From Pyrus communis (Eukaryota > Streptophyta > Magnoliopsida > Rosales > Rosaceae), in assembly GCF_963583255.1 (NCBI RefSeq), contig NC_084816.1:24202119-24266118 (forward strand): a stretch of 64,000 bases of DNA, read 5' to 3'. Below, in pieces: positions 1 to 11,480 of this stretch. Positions within the stretch are counted from its first letter, which is position 1. Each line of letters opens with the position of its first letter. The notes below the pieces were generated by a model. That model saw only the letters and a program-made list of their open reading frames with translations. It was not told the DNA's origin and did not search any database. Position numbers and translations under genes: made by a program.

Positions 1-718
1 ATAGCCCCTACCATTGCAAAAGTAGCATTATCCTCATCTGACGAGGAGTTATCATTCCATGGTTGGGCCATTATAATTTGGCAGTTGGAAGGTTTTTGAG
101 AGTAAAGGGATTGGAAGCTTATGTATTATGATATTAGTGTGATATCATTTATAAAAAGTGAATGAGATTCGAGATGACGATCCAACGAGTTAGCTTGAGA
201 TGCGAAATCTGATCTAACGATTAGTGGAATATGAAATCTTATCTTATATGATTTCGACGAATGTGCCAATCATATAAACCAACGGATGAGATTGAGATAA
301 GATAATTTAATGCAGTGGTTGTCATGAAGTGAAATCTTATCTTATCTGATTTCATAGAATAAACTAACGGATGAGATTGAGATAAAACAACCTAATCCGA
401 TGATACATAAGTGATGAAATCTAACTTTGTCAGAATTGGATTTTTTTTAGGTTCAAAACTTCATTAAAAAAAATTAAGATAACATGTCTAAAAATCAATT
501 TAAGAAAAATTAAGACTAAAATAAATTTAATGTGTAATCAAATTACTACATATATAAATATATAGCCCTATATAGAGCCCTAAAGGTATATAGCCCCTCA
601 TTGTGAGAGATTCTTTTATAGAGCCCCAAAGATTCCTCGAAGCTCTAAAATGGACTATATCCATCACTTTTCCAACCCCGTAGGGCCATATAGAACCCCT
701 CATTGGGGATGCTCTAAC
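1..718. repeat. MITE-like AT-rich repeat remnants
   Basis: No gene is seen here. Around 560-718 short phrases recur ('tatagcccct', 'tagagccc') and the right edge ends in ggggatgctctaa. That edge resembles the GAGCATC-type terminus common to plant MITEs. At 120-420 a phrase with 'gagattgagataa' and 'gaaatcttatctta' is repeated about twice. No target duplication was identified, so the boundaries are uncertain. Confidence 0.35.
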
Positions 719-2314
719 ATTGGCTTTTTACTCGAAGCACTACGGCACCAGTGTATCCATTCCATGCAAATCTCTCCCGCGGAGTTGATGATCCAATGAC
801 ATCATACGATGAATAATCACGTGTTGCATGAGAGGTCCCAGCTGGATGCTCACATATGTCCTGCAAAAATGACAAGAAAACATGGAATAGGAAACCACGT
901 GATGACAAGGAAAAGAATAAAAGAACAACTTATCAGAGCTTTACACGTACAAAAAATACCATATTGGGAATTTTCTGACGTCGATAAACTTCATTTTGTC
1001 TAGGGTTTTAGCTGTGCTGCAAACTAACGTACGCAGATTTCTATCTGGTAGATATTTTTAAACCAAAACAAGCAAACTCGATAATAACGTTTTGTGATGC
1101 CACGGACCGTCCTTGCATTGCAAAGATCTTTTATATATTCTTGTTACGCATATGTTATCCACAAAAATACATTCCCCACTTATCCAGAAAAAAGTAAAAA
1201 TCAAAAGTGACGTCCCACCAATTATTCTTATGCATGCAGACTATTGAAATAACAAAACCACGTATCATGAATTTGAAAAATTAATGCAAACTATTGAGCT
1301 AGGTGCTTATATAGTTATTTTCCTCTGTCAAATTTTTGAATTGGTTTGCCACTTAGTACTATCGTATAATAGTATTTATCTTCATTTGTAAGTGAGAGAT
1401 CTTAATTTTGATTTTCGCCAAAAACGAATTTGAATCACATTATTGTTAACCCATTGTGAGGCTTAACCAACTTTCCTACCCTCTTAATGTAGATAATATA
1501 GTTTGTGCAACAAAAGAAAAAAAAAATCGGAATTGGCCTACGTAGTTGTCCACTATTAAGGGAATATTTTTGTTCACCACCTTATTTATCACTATTAGAT
1601 TAGTTTAAATTTCGAAATCTGTGCAGTGGATATAGACACAAATCTCAAATCTCAAAACTTAAACTCATCTAACGGTGATTAATATGATGGTGAGTAATAC
1701 CACCACTTGAGAGTCGTGAGCAAAAATGCAGCCCACCATTGATCAACATTTGTGTTGTTTTAACTTAATTATATGCAATCCAATTGGTTACGAAATCATT
1801 ACTGAGCTTCATTAGATTTCTAATGTGATTCATATGCTTCAACATCTTGCATGCAAAAGCTTTCTAAAAATTTAAGAAAATTTGCGGGAACTTTTTCTAA
1901 TAAGTTATAAATCAATGTAGATCGATGGGCATGCAACATAAACCTATAAGTGTATACAAAAGTTGTCATTAGATTTAATTTTATCGAAAAAAATTACAAT
2001 ATTCAAGGATGAAATCAAAAGGATATTTACGAGATTTAAAGTGAGAATATATATGATTTGATTACTTATAGTCACTTTAAATTAATAAACTCAGGTATCA
2101 GGTTCATATATTATCAATATCATCCTGATTTTGTTAATAAAATGTATATCGTAGCTCCAGAGAAATCTAACTTTTTAAAAAATATTATCCGGATGGCCTG
2201 CTGATCAGTTGCATGAACATTATGCTCTTGAAACCCTAATCTCAGAATAAAAATCAGACAAAATCAGTTCTATGATCATCCGGAAAAGCTATATATACCT
2301 ACGAATGCGACTGG

Positions 2315-2349
<35 letters not shown>

Positions 2350-2530
2350 ACTTACTAATAAGTGGCATTTGCAATAAGAACCGATCGTACGTGAAGGTTT
2401 TGTTTCTTTTTTTGACGTTAGTGTTTGCTACCTACCCACGTGAAAGTTCTTTATTCAAATCTTGATTTAGTTTCTTTTGATTGGACTACTCTGCAAAAGG
2501 TACGTTACAAAATTCTTAACGGGTAGCTTA
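719..2530. other. Intergenic, no gene seen
   Basis: Only short open frames without recognisable homology are present. There are a few CACGTG/ACGT cores near 820-1000 and 2430, and a (TA)n tract at about 2316-2344. I see no splice-supported coding sequence. Confidence 0.5.
2316..2344. repeat. (TA)n microsatellite
   Basis: Uninterrupted TA dinucleotide run of about 14 units in AT-rich intergenic DNA. Confidence 0.85.
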
Positions 2531-2621
2531 TATTACATCCTTAAGTTATGATTCTTTATCGACGAGATCATGACTCGAATTTGATTATTGGGGTTAAAGA
2601 TCCTTGTTTGACAACAATGCT

Positions 2622-2850
2622 CACTACAAGAAAAATGGACAATAACTACGGAGAAAGTGTGGTTGTTGCTGGAGTAACTATTGCTAAAAGCGTGACAACA
2701 GTCGCAAAGTGTTATAGTATTGTTACAATTTATTACTTTTAGGCACGTTTTTTGACTTTTTATCACGCTTTTGGCAATAGCTACACTAACAACAACCATA
2801 TTTGGTCATTTAGTTGTCAAAATGTGTGTGCATAAATAGCAAAATGAGCT
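2622..2850 (+). mobile_element. CACTA (En/Spm) transposon terminus
   Basis: The segment begins CACTACAAGAAAAATGGAC, which matches the canonical CACTA superfamily terminal inverted repeat (CACTACAAGAAAA). It is followed by short degenerate subterminal repeats (gttgttgctgg, ttgctaaaagcg, cgcttttggcaatagc), some in inverted orientation. The opposite terminus (TTTTCTTGTAGTG) was not found nearby, so this is probably a solo end or a deleted element. The right limit is arbitrary. Confidence 0.6.
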
Positions 2851-3025
2851 ATGAGGTTCCAATATTCTCCCATTGCAGCGTATCGTTTAAACTTTTTATC
2901 TTTCTGAACATCTAATTATCCATTATAGCGATGAGTTTTCTTTGTAAACATATTGGTTGTCAAGAAAATAGCAAGCATAAACATAATATTGGATTCCTAA
3001 ATATATATAGCTCATGTTTTACATC

Positions 3026-3061
<36 letters not shown>

Positions 3062-3346
3062 AGAAAGCTCTTAAATTAATTTTTAAAAAAAAAAAAACAC
3101 ATGTTATGGTATCTTCTCCTTCTTGTACGGTAATCACGTGGATTTATTAAAAAGGAAGATTAGCCTTTATATTAAGCATATTTTGTCCCTCACAAAATCG
3201 CTTTTGGTGCTTCAACTGAAATGGATGGGAATCTTTTGCCCCTTCGGATAAACCCACTTCAGCTGTCTCCACCTCAGCAGAATATATGGCAGATGCTCCA
3301 AAACAGATAGAGTAGAAAGATGGTGTCCTTTATTTCGATATGGGTT

Positions 3347-3486
3347 GTGCTATCTACACATTTATTTTTACTTCTCACAAATCGTTTTTTTTCGGTTGTT
3401 AGATCGAATGATTTGAAGAAGATCAATGAAGAAAAATTAATAAGAGTGTAAAAAGTAAAAAAAAAAGTGTGTAAATAACACTACTC
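3347..3486. mobile_element. Small foldback MITE, family A
   Basis: Left edge tgctatctacacatttatttttacttctcac and right edge aaaaagtgtgtaaataacac are roughly inverted copies, with a diverged palindromic centre mentioning gttgttagatcgaatg. The same design recurs at about 17729-17826, 27361-27486 and more weakly 58456-58600. The shared theme is 'GTGNTATCTACACACC' ends with a 'ctcacaca' subterminal motif. It has no coding capacity. Confidence 0.5.
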
Positions 3487-4505
3487 TTTCAATACATGTC
3501 CAAAAGCTTTATTACCATAAATTCCACTATATTCACCTACTGGTGAGTGTGAATATGCCAATGCCCTTTGGATCTACAGTGACATCCTCCAATGAAACCC
3601 TATCTTTATTCAATCATAGTAGAGCCCTTGGGGATGTCTTCTTCAAAAATCGCTTATGCTTATAAGTGTTTATGTTAGTAGTGTTTTTGTTAGAAGCGTT
3701 TTTATAACAAATCTGTTTGAGAAATTCATGTGCTTTCTCGATAAAAAAACACTTGAAAATACTTACGAAATAGCTATTGACAAAGAATCTATAAAAAATG
3801 CTTCTATGACCTAGAATAACTTCTAAATTAATCTGCAAACGTAGCGAGAATCACTTTTGGCTGTTAGAAAGCACATTAAGCCCTTGTAGATTGCTACTAA
3901 AGATAATTTTAACTATTTTTCTACAAATTTTTTTAGAAATGCCTACAATAAATTGTTTCAACCGAGTCTCAGTGTCTTTGAGACAAAAATACCACCCACT
4001 CTTCTTTCCAAATGAAAACAAGTGCAACTGTAAAGAAATAATAAGACTTGAGATAATCGACTGAATGCTTTTGATTGATATCAAAGGTTACAATACAAGA
4101 GACCTAATTTAAGTAGGTAGATTAATACAGTTCAATGTATAAAGATACAATACATGTATTCAGTTCAATTTACAAGGATACAATACAGTAACTATTTCTA
4201 GAAGAATCTGCGGCCTAGCTAATTCTGAGTTTGTTCGTAGCACTCATAATTTTCTTTGCAAAAAGCGGCCAAAAATATTTTTCGCTATCTAAAATGCTTT
4301 TAGCCATTTCAAAAACACTACCAAATTGTCTTTACGTTACACTGATGATTAGGCCATGAATATGCCTCTGTCGTACACTTCTTTTGCAAGTTGTTATTCC
4401 ACAAGGACATTTCCAAAGGACAACACTGGGCTTGAAGAAAGGCAAAAGGGGGTCTTTATCAACTAATTATTCTATCTGCCCCATGTGCAAAGCAATGCAA
4501 TGCAC
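3487..4505. other. Intergenic, upstream of glutaredoxin
   Basis: No gene is recognised. Short open frames on the minus strand (for example 3614-3838) are AT-rich and show no family motif. The last few hundred bases are probably promoter sequence for the glutaredoxin gene at 4639. Confidence 0.4.
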
Positions 4506-4512
4506 TATAAAA
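4506..4512 (+). promoter_or_regulatory. TATA box of glutaredoxin gene
   Basis: TATAAAA lies 127 bp before the ATG at 4639, in gcactataaaatagacc. A start of transcription about 30 bp downstream would give a 5' UTR near 100 nt, which is ordinary for this intronless family. Confidence 0.65.
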
Positions 4513-4638
4513 TAGACCACTCGAGTGTTTTAAGTTCCTCACAGCAAGAAGCTAGCAAGCTCTACTAGTTCACTTCAGTCTTCACAACCCCCACATTTCC
4601 CTACTCTTTTAATCGTTTGTTTCGGGCTCTGACTCGCA

Positions 4639-4962
4639 ATGGACACGATAACAAGCATGGTGGCCGAAAAGCCGGTGGTGATCTTCAGCAAGAGCACTTG
4701 TTGCATGAGCCACACCATCAAGACACTCATATCGAGCTACGGGGCAAACCCAACTGTGTATGAGCTAGATGAAATGACAAATGGGCAGGCTATTGAAAGG
4801 ACACTAGTTCAGGAGCTGAGGTGCGAACCAAGTGTGCCAGCCGTTTTCATAGGGCAACAGTTTGTCGGCGGAGCTGACAAGGTCATGAGCCTCCAAGTCA
4901 GAAACCAGCTTGTCCCAATGCTCATAAGGTCCAATGCTATTTGGGTTTGGAATAGAACCTGA
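4639..4962 (+). CDS. CC-type (class III) glutaredoxin, GRXS1-like
   Basis: This is a single-exon 107-residue protein. It is a plant-specific class III glutaredoxin of the kind that docks with TGA transcription factors. The active site KSTCCMS is at about residues 18-24 (CCMS, a CCxS variant). Further hallmarks are the TVP-type loop (here SVPAVFIG, about residues 69-76) and the GG motif in FVGGADKV that contacts glutathione. Length is close to the usual 99-105 aa. The sequence is very near what I recall of Arabidopsis GRXS1 (At1g03020). The C-terminus is unusual: the typical end is A(I/L)W(V/I/L), but here AIWV is followed by WNRT, so the motif is internal. There is also one extra residue in VQELRCEP compared with the common 'LxxLGCxP'. 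A TATA box lies at 4506 and an AATAAA at about 5249. Monothiol versus regulatory activity cannot be told from sequence. Confidence 0.93.
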   Translation: MDTITSMVAEKPVVIFSKSTCCMSHTIKTLISSYGANPTVYELDEMTNGQAIERTLVQELRCEPSVPAVFIGQQFVGGADKVMSLQVRNQLVPMLIRSNAIWVWNRT

Positions 4963-5248
4963 ATGACATCCTCATATATTTACAACATATATTATACTAT
5001 AAAATCCAGACCTACACTACTTAACAAAGCTCAAATAACATTTCTTCTATTCCCTCGTAGCATTTCTTGTTTCGGTTGGTATCATGAACGGGAGTCAGTA
5101 CGAGGTCGATATATACTCTATAAAGCTAAGCTTTTTTCACCTTCTTTATCTTGTACTAGTACTACCCTTGATTTCCTCTTGTCGAAGAGGATGAACTTGT
5201 ATGTTTTTAGTTCCTGTAATCTCCCTTAACTATATTGTATGCATGTTT

Positions 5249-5254
5249 AATAAA
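5249..5254 (+). terminator. Putative polyadenylation signal for glutaredoxin gene
   Basis: AATAAA in ttaataaaagcag, 287 bp after the stop codon. This is a plausible near-upstream element for 3'-end formation; plant signals are loose. Confidence 0.45.
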
Positions 5255-5259
5255 AGCAG

Positions 5260-5990
5260 AGAGCACTCATATACTTAACTGCGATAGTTCTACAACTGCT
5301 CAGCATATAGCGTCAACCGAGATTTACGACCACAAAAATATGAAAACTTACTGATGCTGAACTTACCTCATGCTCAAAGGAGATCCATTGAACAAGAAAA
5401 TGGGACCTTAAGTTCTCTAATTCGTGGTTAGGATGCCACGAATAGGTCTTGCATTTTGCTTTACTTTATTCTGGTTCTGAAAAAACCATCCACTAAAGTT
5501 GACATTCGCCCACAAGCTGTAGCACATCTCTCAATTTCCTTCTTGTTCACAATATATGGATAGAAATTGATTTCCGTAAAATACCATGAAGACAGTAAGA
5601 AAAAATACAATGAACTTTAAATGGATCATAACTACAACCGACATATACAAATGCAGACTCTTATTACCTTATCAATGTCAACATTACGCAGTGAATCCAT
5701 AATTTTACATCTGTGAAAGATGGGATATACGGATACTTCACTAACGGGTAATTATTTAAACTAAACCAAATAAAGCATTTCTATCTTCATGAAATAACAT
5801 AACAAACAAAACTAGGAAAGAAATACATGCGCTGCTCATTTGTTCTCACTTCTCACAAAGAGTGAGAGGGTGAAGAAACTAAGAGAGCCTTTCTTCAAAT
5901 TTGGTAAAAAGCTCTGTTGAGGAAGAGAGAAGTTTATGTATTAAAAAAAGTTTGATTGTTCGATTACCCATGGAAAATGGTTTGAGCAGA
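5260..5990. other. Intergenic between convergent genes, nothing recognised
   Basis: This is the spacer between the glutaredoxin gene (+) and the small minus-strand gene ending at 5995. It probably holds both 3' UTRs. No coding homology is seen. Confidence 0.4.
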
Positions 5991-5994
5991 TCCT

Positions 5995-6171
5995 TCACTT
6001 CTGAATATAAACTTTTAAGAATGGACTCATCTGCTCTAGGATTGCATTCCGTCTCCAGTTTTCCACCGCCCTCTGAACTGTAGCATTTGCCTTGCGTATC
6101 TCTTCAGCAGAGAATTTATGCTCTATGATTCCTAAAGGTCCAGGCTGCAGTACTTTCACCACAGTTTCCAT
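5995..6171 (-). CDS. Small unknown protein, 58 aa
   Basis: I do not recognise the family. The open frame starts at ATG 6171 and reads METVVKVLQPGPLGIIEHKF, then an Arg/Lys/Glu-rich helix-like stretch (SAEEIRKANATVQRAVENW) to a stop at 5995. Gene structure supports it. A splice acceptor (GCATAG) lies just before the start at about 6189. A donor (CTTCAG|GTACCT, junction about 7080) closes a non-coding first exon that begins somewhere near 7230. Intron length is therefore about 0.9 kb, in a 5' UTR. Composition is amphipathic with no signal peptide or membrane span. The last 10 residues (SPFLKVYIQK) are less conserved-looking and could be read-through of a further unspliced exon. Function is unknown. 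Confidence 0.6.
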   Translation of the reverse strand: METVVKVLQPGPLGIIEHKFSAEEIRKANATVQRAVENWRRNAILEQMSPFLKVYIQK

Positions 6172-7285
6172 CTCTCGCTCTAGCTTCCTATGCAACACAA
6201 AACATGATATAATCCCGATTAAATGCAAATGAAAATTAACATAATATACTAAGAAAAAACTTGCAAAATATAATAAATATAGAAAGAAAGACATCAAGCA
6301 CACAACTGACATTCAGCAGAAACATCACTCCCTTCTCTCAGATACATAACTTTTAGGGCCATCAGAACTAGTTAATAGCAAGAATTCGATACACAGGGCA
6401 TCAGAGAGACACATAAAATTCAGCCCCTACTATTACAAATGGCATAGAACACAGTTTTCGTTTAATTCATGACCCCAACATACAAAAAACCTACAATTAA
6501 AAACAATCCTGGAGGTTTTAACGAAACCCTTCAAATTCCCCCATGTGCTTTCAAAGGGAGACAAAAGGGGGAAATGGCCTCCTTTCCACAGGGCAGCAAG
6601 CAATTTCAACTTGGGAACACGGCATGATCAGGGGCGGGCCAGCGGGTTAATCTTTGATTAATCAGTTCACCCACCCTACAAAACATGCTACCATTTCAAA
6701 TACTGCAAATTTCTTTCTTTTATCATTCATATAAAGATCCCAGCTTGCAACTCTCACTGAGAATTTTACAGCAGAAAGTAAATTAATTTTACCAAACAAC
6801 TATGGCTAATGCCAATACCCATGTGCCCTAAATCAATTTAATCAATTTGGGAAATAGATGAACCGAAAGCAAACAGACAAGTTTAAACTCAAAGCTTTAA
6901 ACTTTTAAGAAAAATTAGGGCTAATAACACACAAATCGAACTACAGAAAACCCAAATCATCAATTACTAATTATCAGCAATCTTCACGGAATCATTTGAA
7001 AACCCTAAAACTGAAACGAAGAAACAAATGAAAAAAAAAAATATTTTAAATTTTCAATTAGGGTTTTACGAGGAGGTACCTGAAGATTCTGGAGAGGGGC
7101 AACAACGACCTGCTCATATCTCTCGATCGATGATCGGCCGCCGTCTCTCTTTTGTTCTAAAACGGTTGCACGCAGAGAGATCTTCTGCTCGAGATGCTGA
7201 AACGTCGTCGTTTTCAAGCTTCCCTTGAAAAGGCGCGAAGCGGCAACTAATGACAAAAAAAAGGGAAATTGAAAAATAAAAGAAT

Positions 7286-7358
7286 CGACTCTGCTGGGGA
7301 TCGAACCCAGAATCTCTGGTTTCGTAGACCAGCGCCTTATCCATTGGGCCACAGAGTC
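7286..7358 (-). tRNA. tRNA-Arg (anticodon ACG)
   Basis: The minus strand folds into a full 73-nt cloverleaf. The acceptor stem is GACTCTG/CAGAGTC with discriminator G. The A box is within TGGCCCAATGGATAAGG and the B box within GGTTCGATCCC. The anticodon stem is CTGGT/ACCAG, enclosing loop CTACGAA (anticodon ACG, A34 read as inosine). No intron is present and CCA is not encoded, as expected for a eukaryotic nuclear gene. It sits about 55-130 bp upstream of the non-coding first exon of the small minus-strand gene. Confidence 0.96.
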
Positions 7359-8053
7359 GATTGGTTAGTATCCCGATCAGTATTTCATTTATAAATAAGT
7401 CTTTAAGCATAAGTGTTACGTTTGAGTTGATGAGTAAGCCACTAAGCCCCAATTAAAATTCTCTACAGAATGTCATATACATCACATTGAGGTTGTTAAA
7501 AATATACTGATAACATTGGCACATGTTGTTTTTATGGCGATCACGTTGACACATATCGTGATGGATCTTGGTAAAAAACAAGTTTCATTCGTTATTGAGC
7601 TCATTGCTCTTAATCTAGTTGAAACGAAATCCTTTAGAAATACCACCCCCCCCCCTCCCCAAACCAAACTCACTAGTTAAGGCCAAATTTTGGTTTGGTG
7701 TGTGCCTACCGCATTTAGATCTTTGACATCGAACATGACATAATTTTATCGTTTGTCTCAAACGTAGAAAGTTTTTAGGTATAGCTGTCACATAATCACG
7801 TGATGTTACTAATTCACATATTATAACATGAACGGAAAAGATTTCACCAAACGTTCAAGGGAGCTGTGATTTCATGAATACAAGTTATACATACATATAA
7901 CAAATAGAATCTCAAAGTACACTCAAAAAACTATCAAACTTAGATTAGAATTTAGAAAAAGGCACCACACTAACTTATAATGATACTAATACAACAATTA
8001 TATATACTATACACTCTCGTAACACTTGTGTACATATTCACACTCCTGGTTTG

Positions 8054-11000
8054 TCATGAAACCGAATGGCGCCTTCGCTTCTGGAACGGAAATCTTGACT
8101 CCGAATGCGCCTTCCCCCCTAAAGGCTTGATACTATTGATCTTGAACAATGCATTGAGCTTCCCCAACTTTTTGGTGAATGATTTGAACAGCTTGTTTGC
8201 AGGATGTGACTTCACAAGCTCTTGTTTCATAGAAACATGATCTTTTTCCAAGTCTGTCAGCCTCATTCTCATTCTCGCAACTTCAAGCTTCAGCTCTCGG
8301 TTCTCTCTTCTGACTGACGCGTAGTTGTCCCTTGGCGAAATGGCTCCACTGCCTGCACCACTGCCTGATCGCTGAGGGAATTGTGTACCGTTTATTGCCC
8401 CGAAGAAGAACTGGTTGTGGCCACCGTTCATTGCATTTCTGAGCCTGATTTGCTCAAAGTAGAGCACTTGAACTGCCATCTGTACTGGTAGCCTTTCGTT
8501 CTGCGCTGCGTGACTGCAGGCTTCTTGGGATAGTTTCTGGCAGTCGATGGTTTTGCAGAGGCGGTAGCGTTCAGAGTCCTTGAGGTTAGGATGCACCTAT
8601 AGACAGAAACACAATGCAGATTGGTATTGATCAACATCTTGAAAAGAAAAGTGCATTCACAAAATTTAAAGGGAAATGATTTCCGCTCTCCCTTTTTGTC
8701 CCCTGCACGCATCTCTCCTTGCCATTGGATTGACTAAGTATTAAGAGCATTGAGGAACAAAAACAAAAGGAGGATTACAGAAGAAGAAAACAAGAGTGCG
8801 AAATCTTCTGTCATTGTAAGAAAAAGTTCAGATTTGCTTAGGACTTGCACACAGTGACAGAGAGAAGCGAGAGCGAGATATATATTACTCACTTTGAGGA
8901 AGATATCCACAGCTCGGTAGAGTCCATCACTTAATATTCGAGCATGGTCCGGAAGTAGCTCTGCTAGTGCTATGAACTTTGACGGCATCAAGTTCGAGTC
9001 GAGTGCTACTTCTGCAAGATAATTGTCTAGCAACTTTGATACCTTCAGGATTGAACTTTGTTTAGGAGATCCAGGGCTGTCGAAATCATAAACCATTTCG
9101 CTTTCGTCCCTCAAGTGATTATCTTCATCATCATCATCTTCATCCAAGTTCAAAAATATCGAAAAGATCCTCAATACAGCATCTGTATCATAGATTGTGC
9201 TGTGGTTGTTTCCATGTGAATTTGCCGGAATCAGGATGTCTTCGAGAATTGCCTGATCCAGCTGCAGACCAATCCGCCTTTCTAAATCGGATCTGCAAGA
9301 AGTAGACGCCGATGCTGCAATCGCAGTTTTCAACAAGCTCGAAAGAAACGCCATTGGAACTGGACTCTTCCTTGATTGTGTTGGAAGCAAACTAACTATA
9401 GCTTCAACAATGATCCTTTGTTTCTTTTGCAATTCTAAATCCAAGAGGCTTCCTTTCACCAATTGGTTATCTCGGACGACAAGTACTTGAAGAGAATTAT
9501 GAGCATAGTTAATTAAAATTTTGCTGATCATATCCTGTTTAAGACCCTTGGTTTTCACCGCGGATAGAACGCGTTGGAAGAAGTCGAGGCTAAGAACTGT
9601 GAGCGCTTTTCCCCACCAGTCTGCGGGCGTTTCAGGTTCCACATTTGGAGCTCCTTTTGCAGTGAAGTTGTGGTCAAGTTTCAATAAGCCAGAGGTGAGC
9701 TGCTCTTTGCATGCATTGTTTGCAATTGCGTTGATAAGCCTGCTTACAAGGTTGGTTTCTTCTGCTGCAGGCAAGAGGGTTTCACAGCGATGAAGAACTG
9801 ATATCGACTTTGATATGTTTGGAAGCACCGTCTCCTTCAGACAAGCTTCGGTTCTCGTTTCCATATTTTTCTCAGCATACTCTTCCGTCATTTCCAGGAA
9901 GTGCGCTACGCAACGAAGCATGGCAACATTGGTCTCTGTAATTTCAACATGAACTCCGTAACAGAACTTTGCAGCTAGCTCAAATCCCTCTGGTCCACCC
10001 GGAACAGAATTGAGAATTATGCGCGAAACTTTTGCATCTTTTGCTTCAAGCAACAATTTCCGAATCCTTCCACTCTTAGAGACTAGGGGGAACTGCAACA
10101 AAGTCATCGTGACATCATTATTTCGACAAGTCTTCGTTTAATCGTGACAGAAAGTTATTTTATCGCAAGCTAATGAATAACTATCTTGTAACCGCAACAA
10201 ATTGAACAATAGACTAGTTCTGAACCGGTTTCACTCACCTTGTGAAGTGCAAAGCTTGATGCTCCTATTTCCACAGTAAGATCGCTAGAAACATCAGATA
10301 TTGGCCTGCGTAAAAGAATAAATTCATTGAAAAATGGAAACTAAGCAAGGCAAGAAAATCAGTATCTAGGCTACAATCAAGAACCAAATGCATACATTCT
10401 CATAGGTACCAACATATCAAAAACCCTGCAGGAACTTCTTCTATTTGTTTTCCATGGAAGTACACAACACACACGTTCAAGTTCAATCGAAACATATGGA
10501 CAGTGTGATTCTCCCTAGATATTAATGGTTCGCTACAAGCGGATGGCTCAATAATTGCGAAATGAGTGGCGGATTGGAGTTTGCACACGAAGAGTAATGT
10601 TAGATTATGGTAAAGGATAAGAAAGCTGATTAGCTAAGCTTGTTGAGTGGACTAATAATACCATATAATGGTGTAACAGTCAGGGGAAGGGTCTGTCACA
10701 AACAAGGAAGGGTCTGTCACAAACAAAAACAAGGAAGGGTCTGTCACAAACAAGGAACAATTTGTAATTTTGTACAACTGGTCCGTACATGTGTTCAGGG
10801 CCTACAGAGGGTAAATACACACAAATAATTGACCCTCAAAACATTAACTTGGGTTGGCAGTTGGCATTTCAAGAATGTTGACAGTGAAATATGGCTGCAT
10901 CTGGAGGACAGCAATCAGCCAGGTGGTCCTCGTGCTATTGTTGTTTCGATTCCGTACTGTCGGGAAGAAGCTCACAGGATTTATTGTGTGACCATGAAAT

Positions 11001-11480
11001 GTTATTATCTTAATTTCAGAAGGGGGGCGCTCAGAAGCTCATAGACTGTTTGAAAAACCTAGGCTCTGTTTTGACACTCAAATCCCAAAAAAGATGAAAA
11101 AAAATGAACTCTATTTTTGTGTCCTTTCATGTTTCGGGTTGTATTACCATGCAACATAGAGTTACTAGTAAGTAGAGACTACCATGTGACTCAAAACTAG
11201 AGAAAATAAGGCTAAAATTAAATGTAGGTAATCAATAAAAGAGATGGAGGAACGTAGAACTGGGTGTAATAAAGTTAGCTATTGCAATGTGTGCCCAAGT
11301 TCATTTTCCGCTCTCGCATTTTACTATTTTACATAAGATTAGATATCGCCCGAATATAAAGAAAACAGAAGATGAGGGGGAACATTACCATTCAGTGGCA
11401 TGCCTTATGCTAGAACTCGGACGAAACGACCGCTTCCCGGAAATGCTAGGCTTCAGTTCACCAATGGTGACGGCCCCCAT
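8054..11480 (-). CDS. BTB/POZ-NPH3 domain protein (At1g03010-like)
   Basis: This is a plant NPH3/RPT2-family protein, a probable substrate adaptor for a CUL3 ubiquitin ligase, often plasma-membrane associated and linked to light or auxin responses. Four coding exons (minus): 11389-11480, 10239-10305, 8893-10092, 8054-8596. All junctions are GT-AG and phases agree, giving 1902 bp and 633 aa, the usual family length. Exon 1 starts MGAVTIGELKP and ends in HATEW. The BTB fold spans about residues 35-130 (SSDLTVEIG, LHKFPLVSKSGRIRKL, AAKFCYGV). The NPH3 domain starts near residue 212 (ADWWGKAL) and includes LYRAVDIFLK and the hallmark SQEACSHAAQNERLPVQ. A coiled-coil near the end (RRENRELKLEVARMRMRL) precedes a basic tail KRRRHSVS. 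The R-H-S in it fits the C-terminal RxS site bound by 14-3-3 proteins in NPH3. No lesion is seen. A partial second copy lies at 18876-21148. Confidence 0.95.
10684..10757 (+). repeat. Intronic tandem repeat, 3 units, NPH3 intron 1
   Basis: The unit ggaagggtctgtcacaaaca is present three times, the last spacer expanded with aaaacaa. The duplicated copy 2 has one unit at about 20387-20407. The array therefore expanded in copy 1 or contracted in copy 2 after the duplication. Confidence 0.85.

Noticed and set aside
7005..7452. Minus-strand open frames of 112-115 residues reading MAQWIRRWSTKPEILG and similar
   Set aside because: They are translation of the tRNA-Arg gene and its flank, not proteins.
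9521..9793. Plus-strand 90-residue open frame
   Set aside because: Antisense shadow of NPH3 exon 3. The same frame recurs in the duplicate at 18792-19142 only because the exon was copied.
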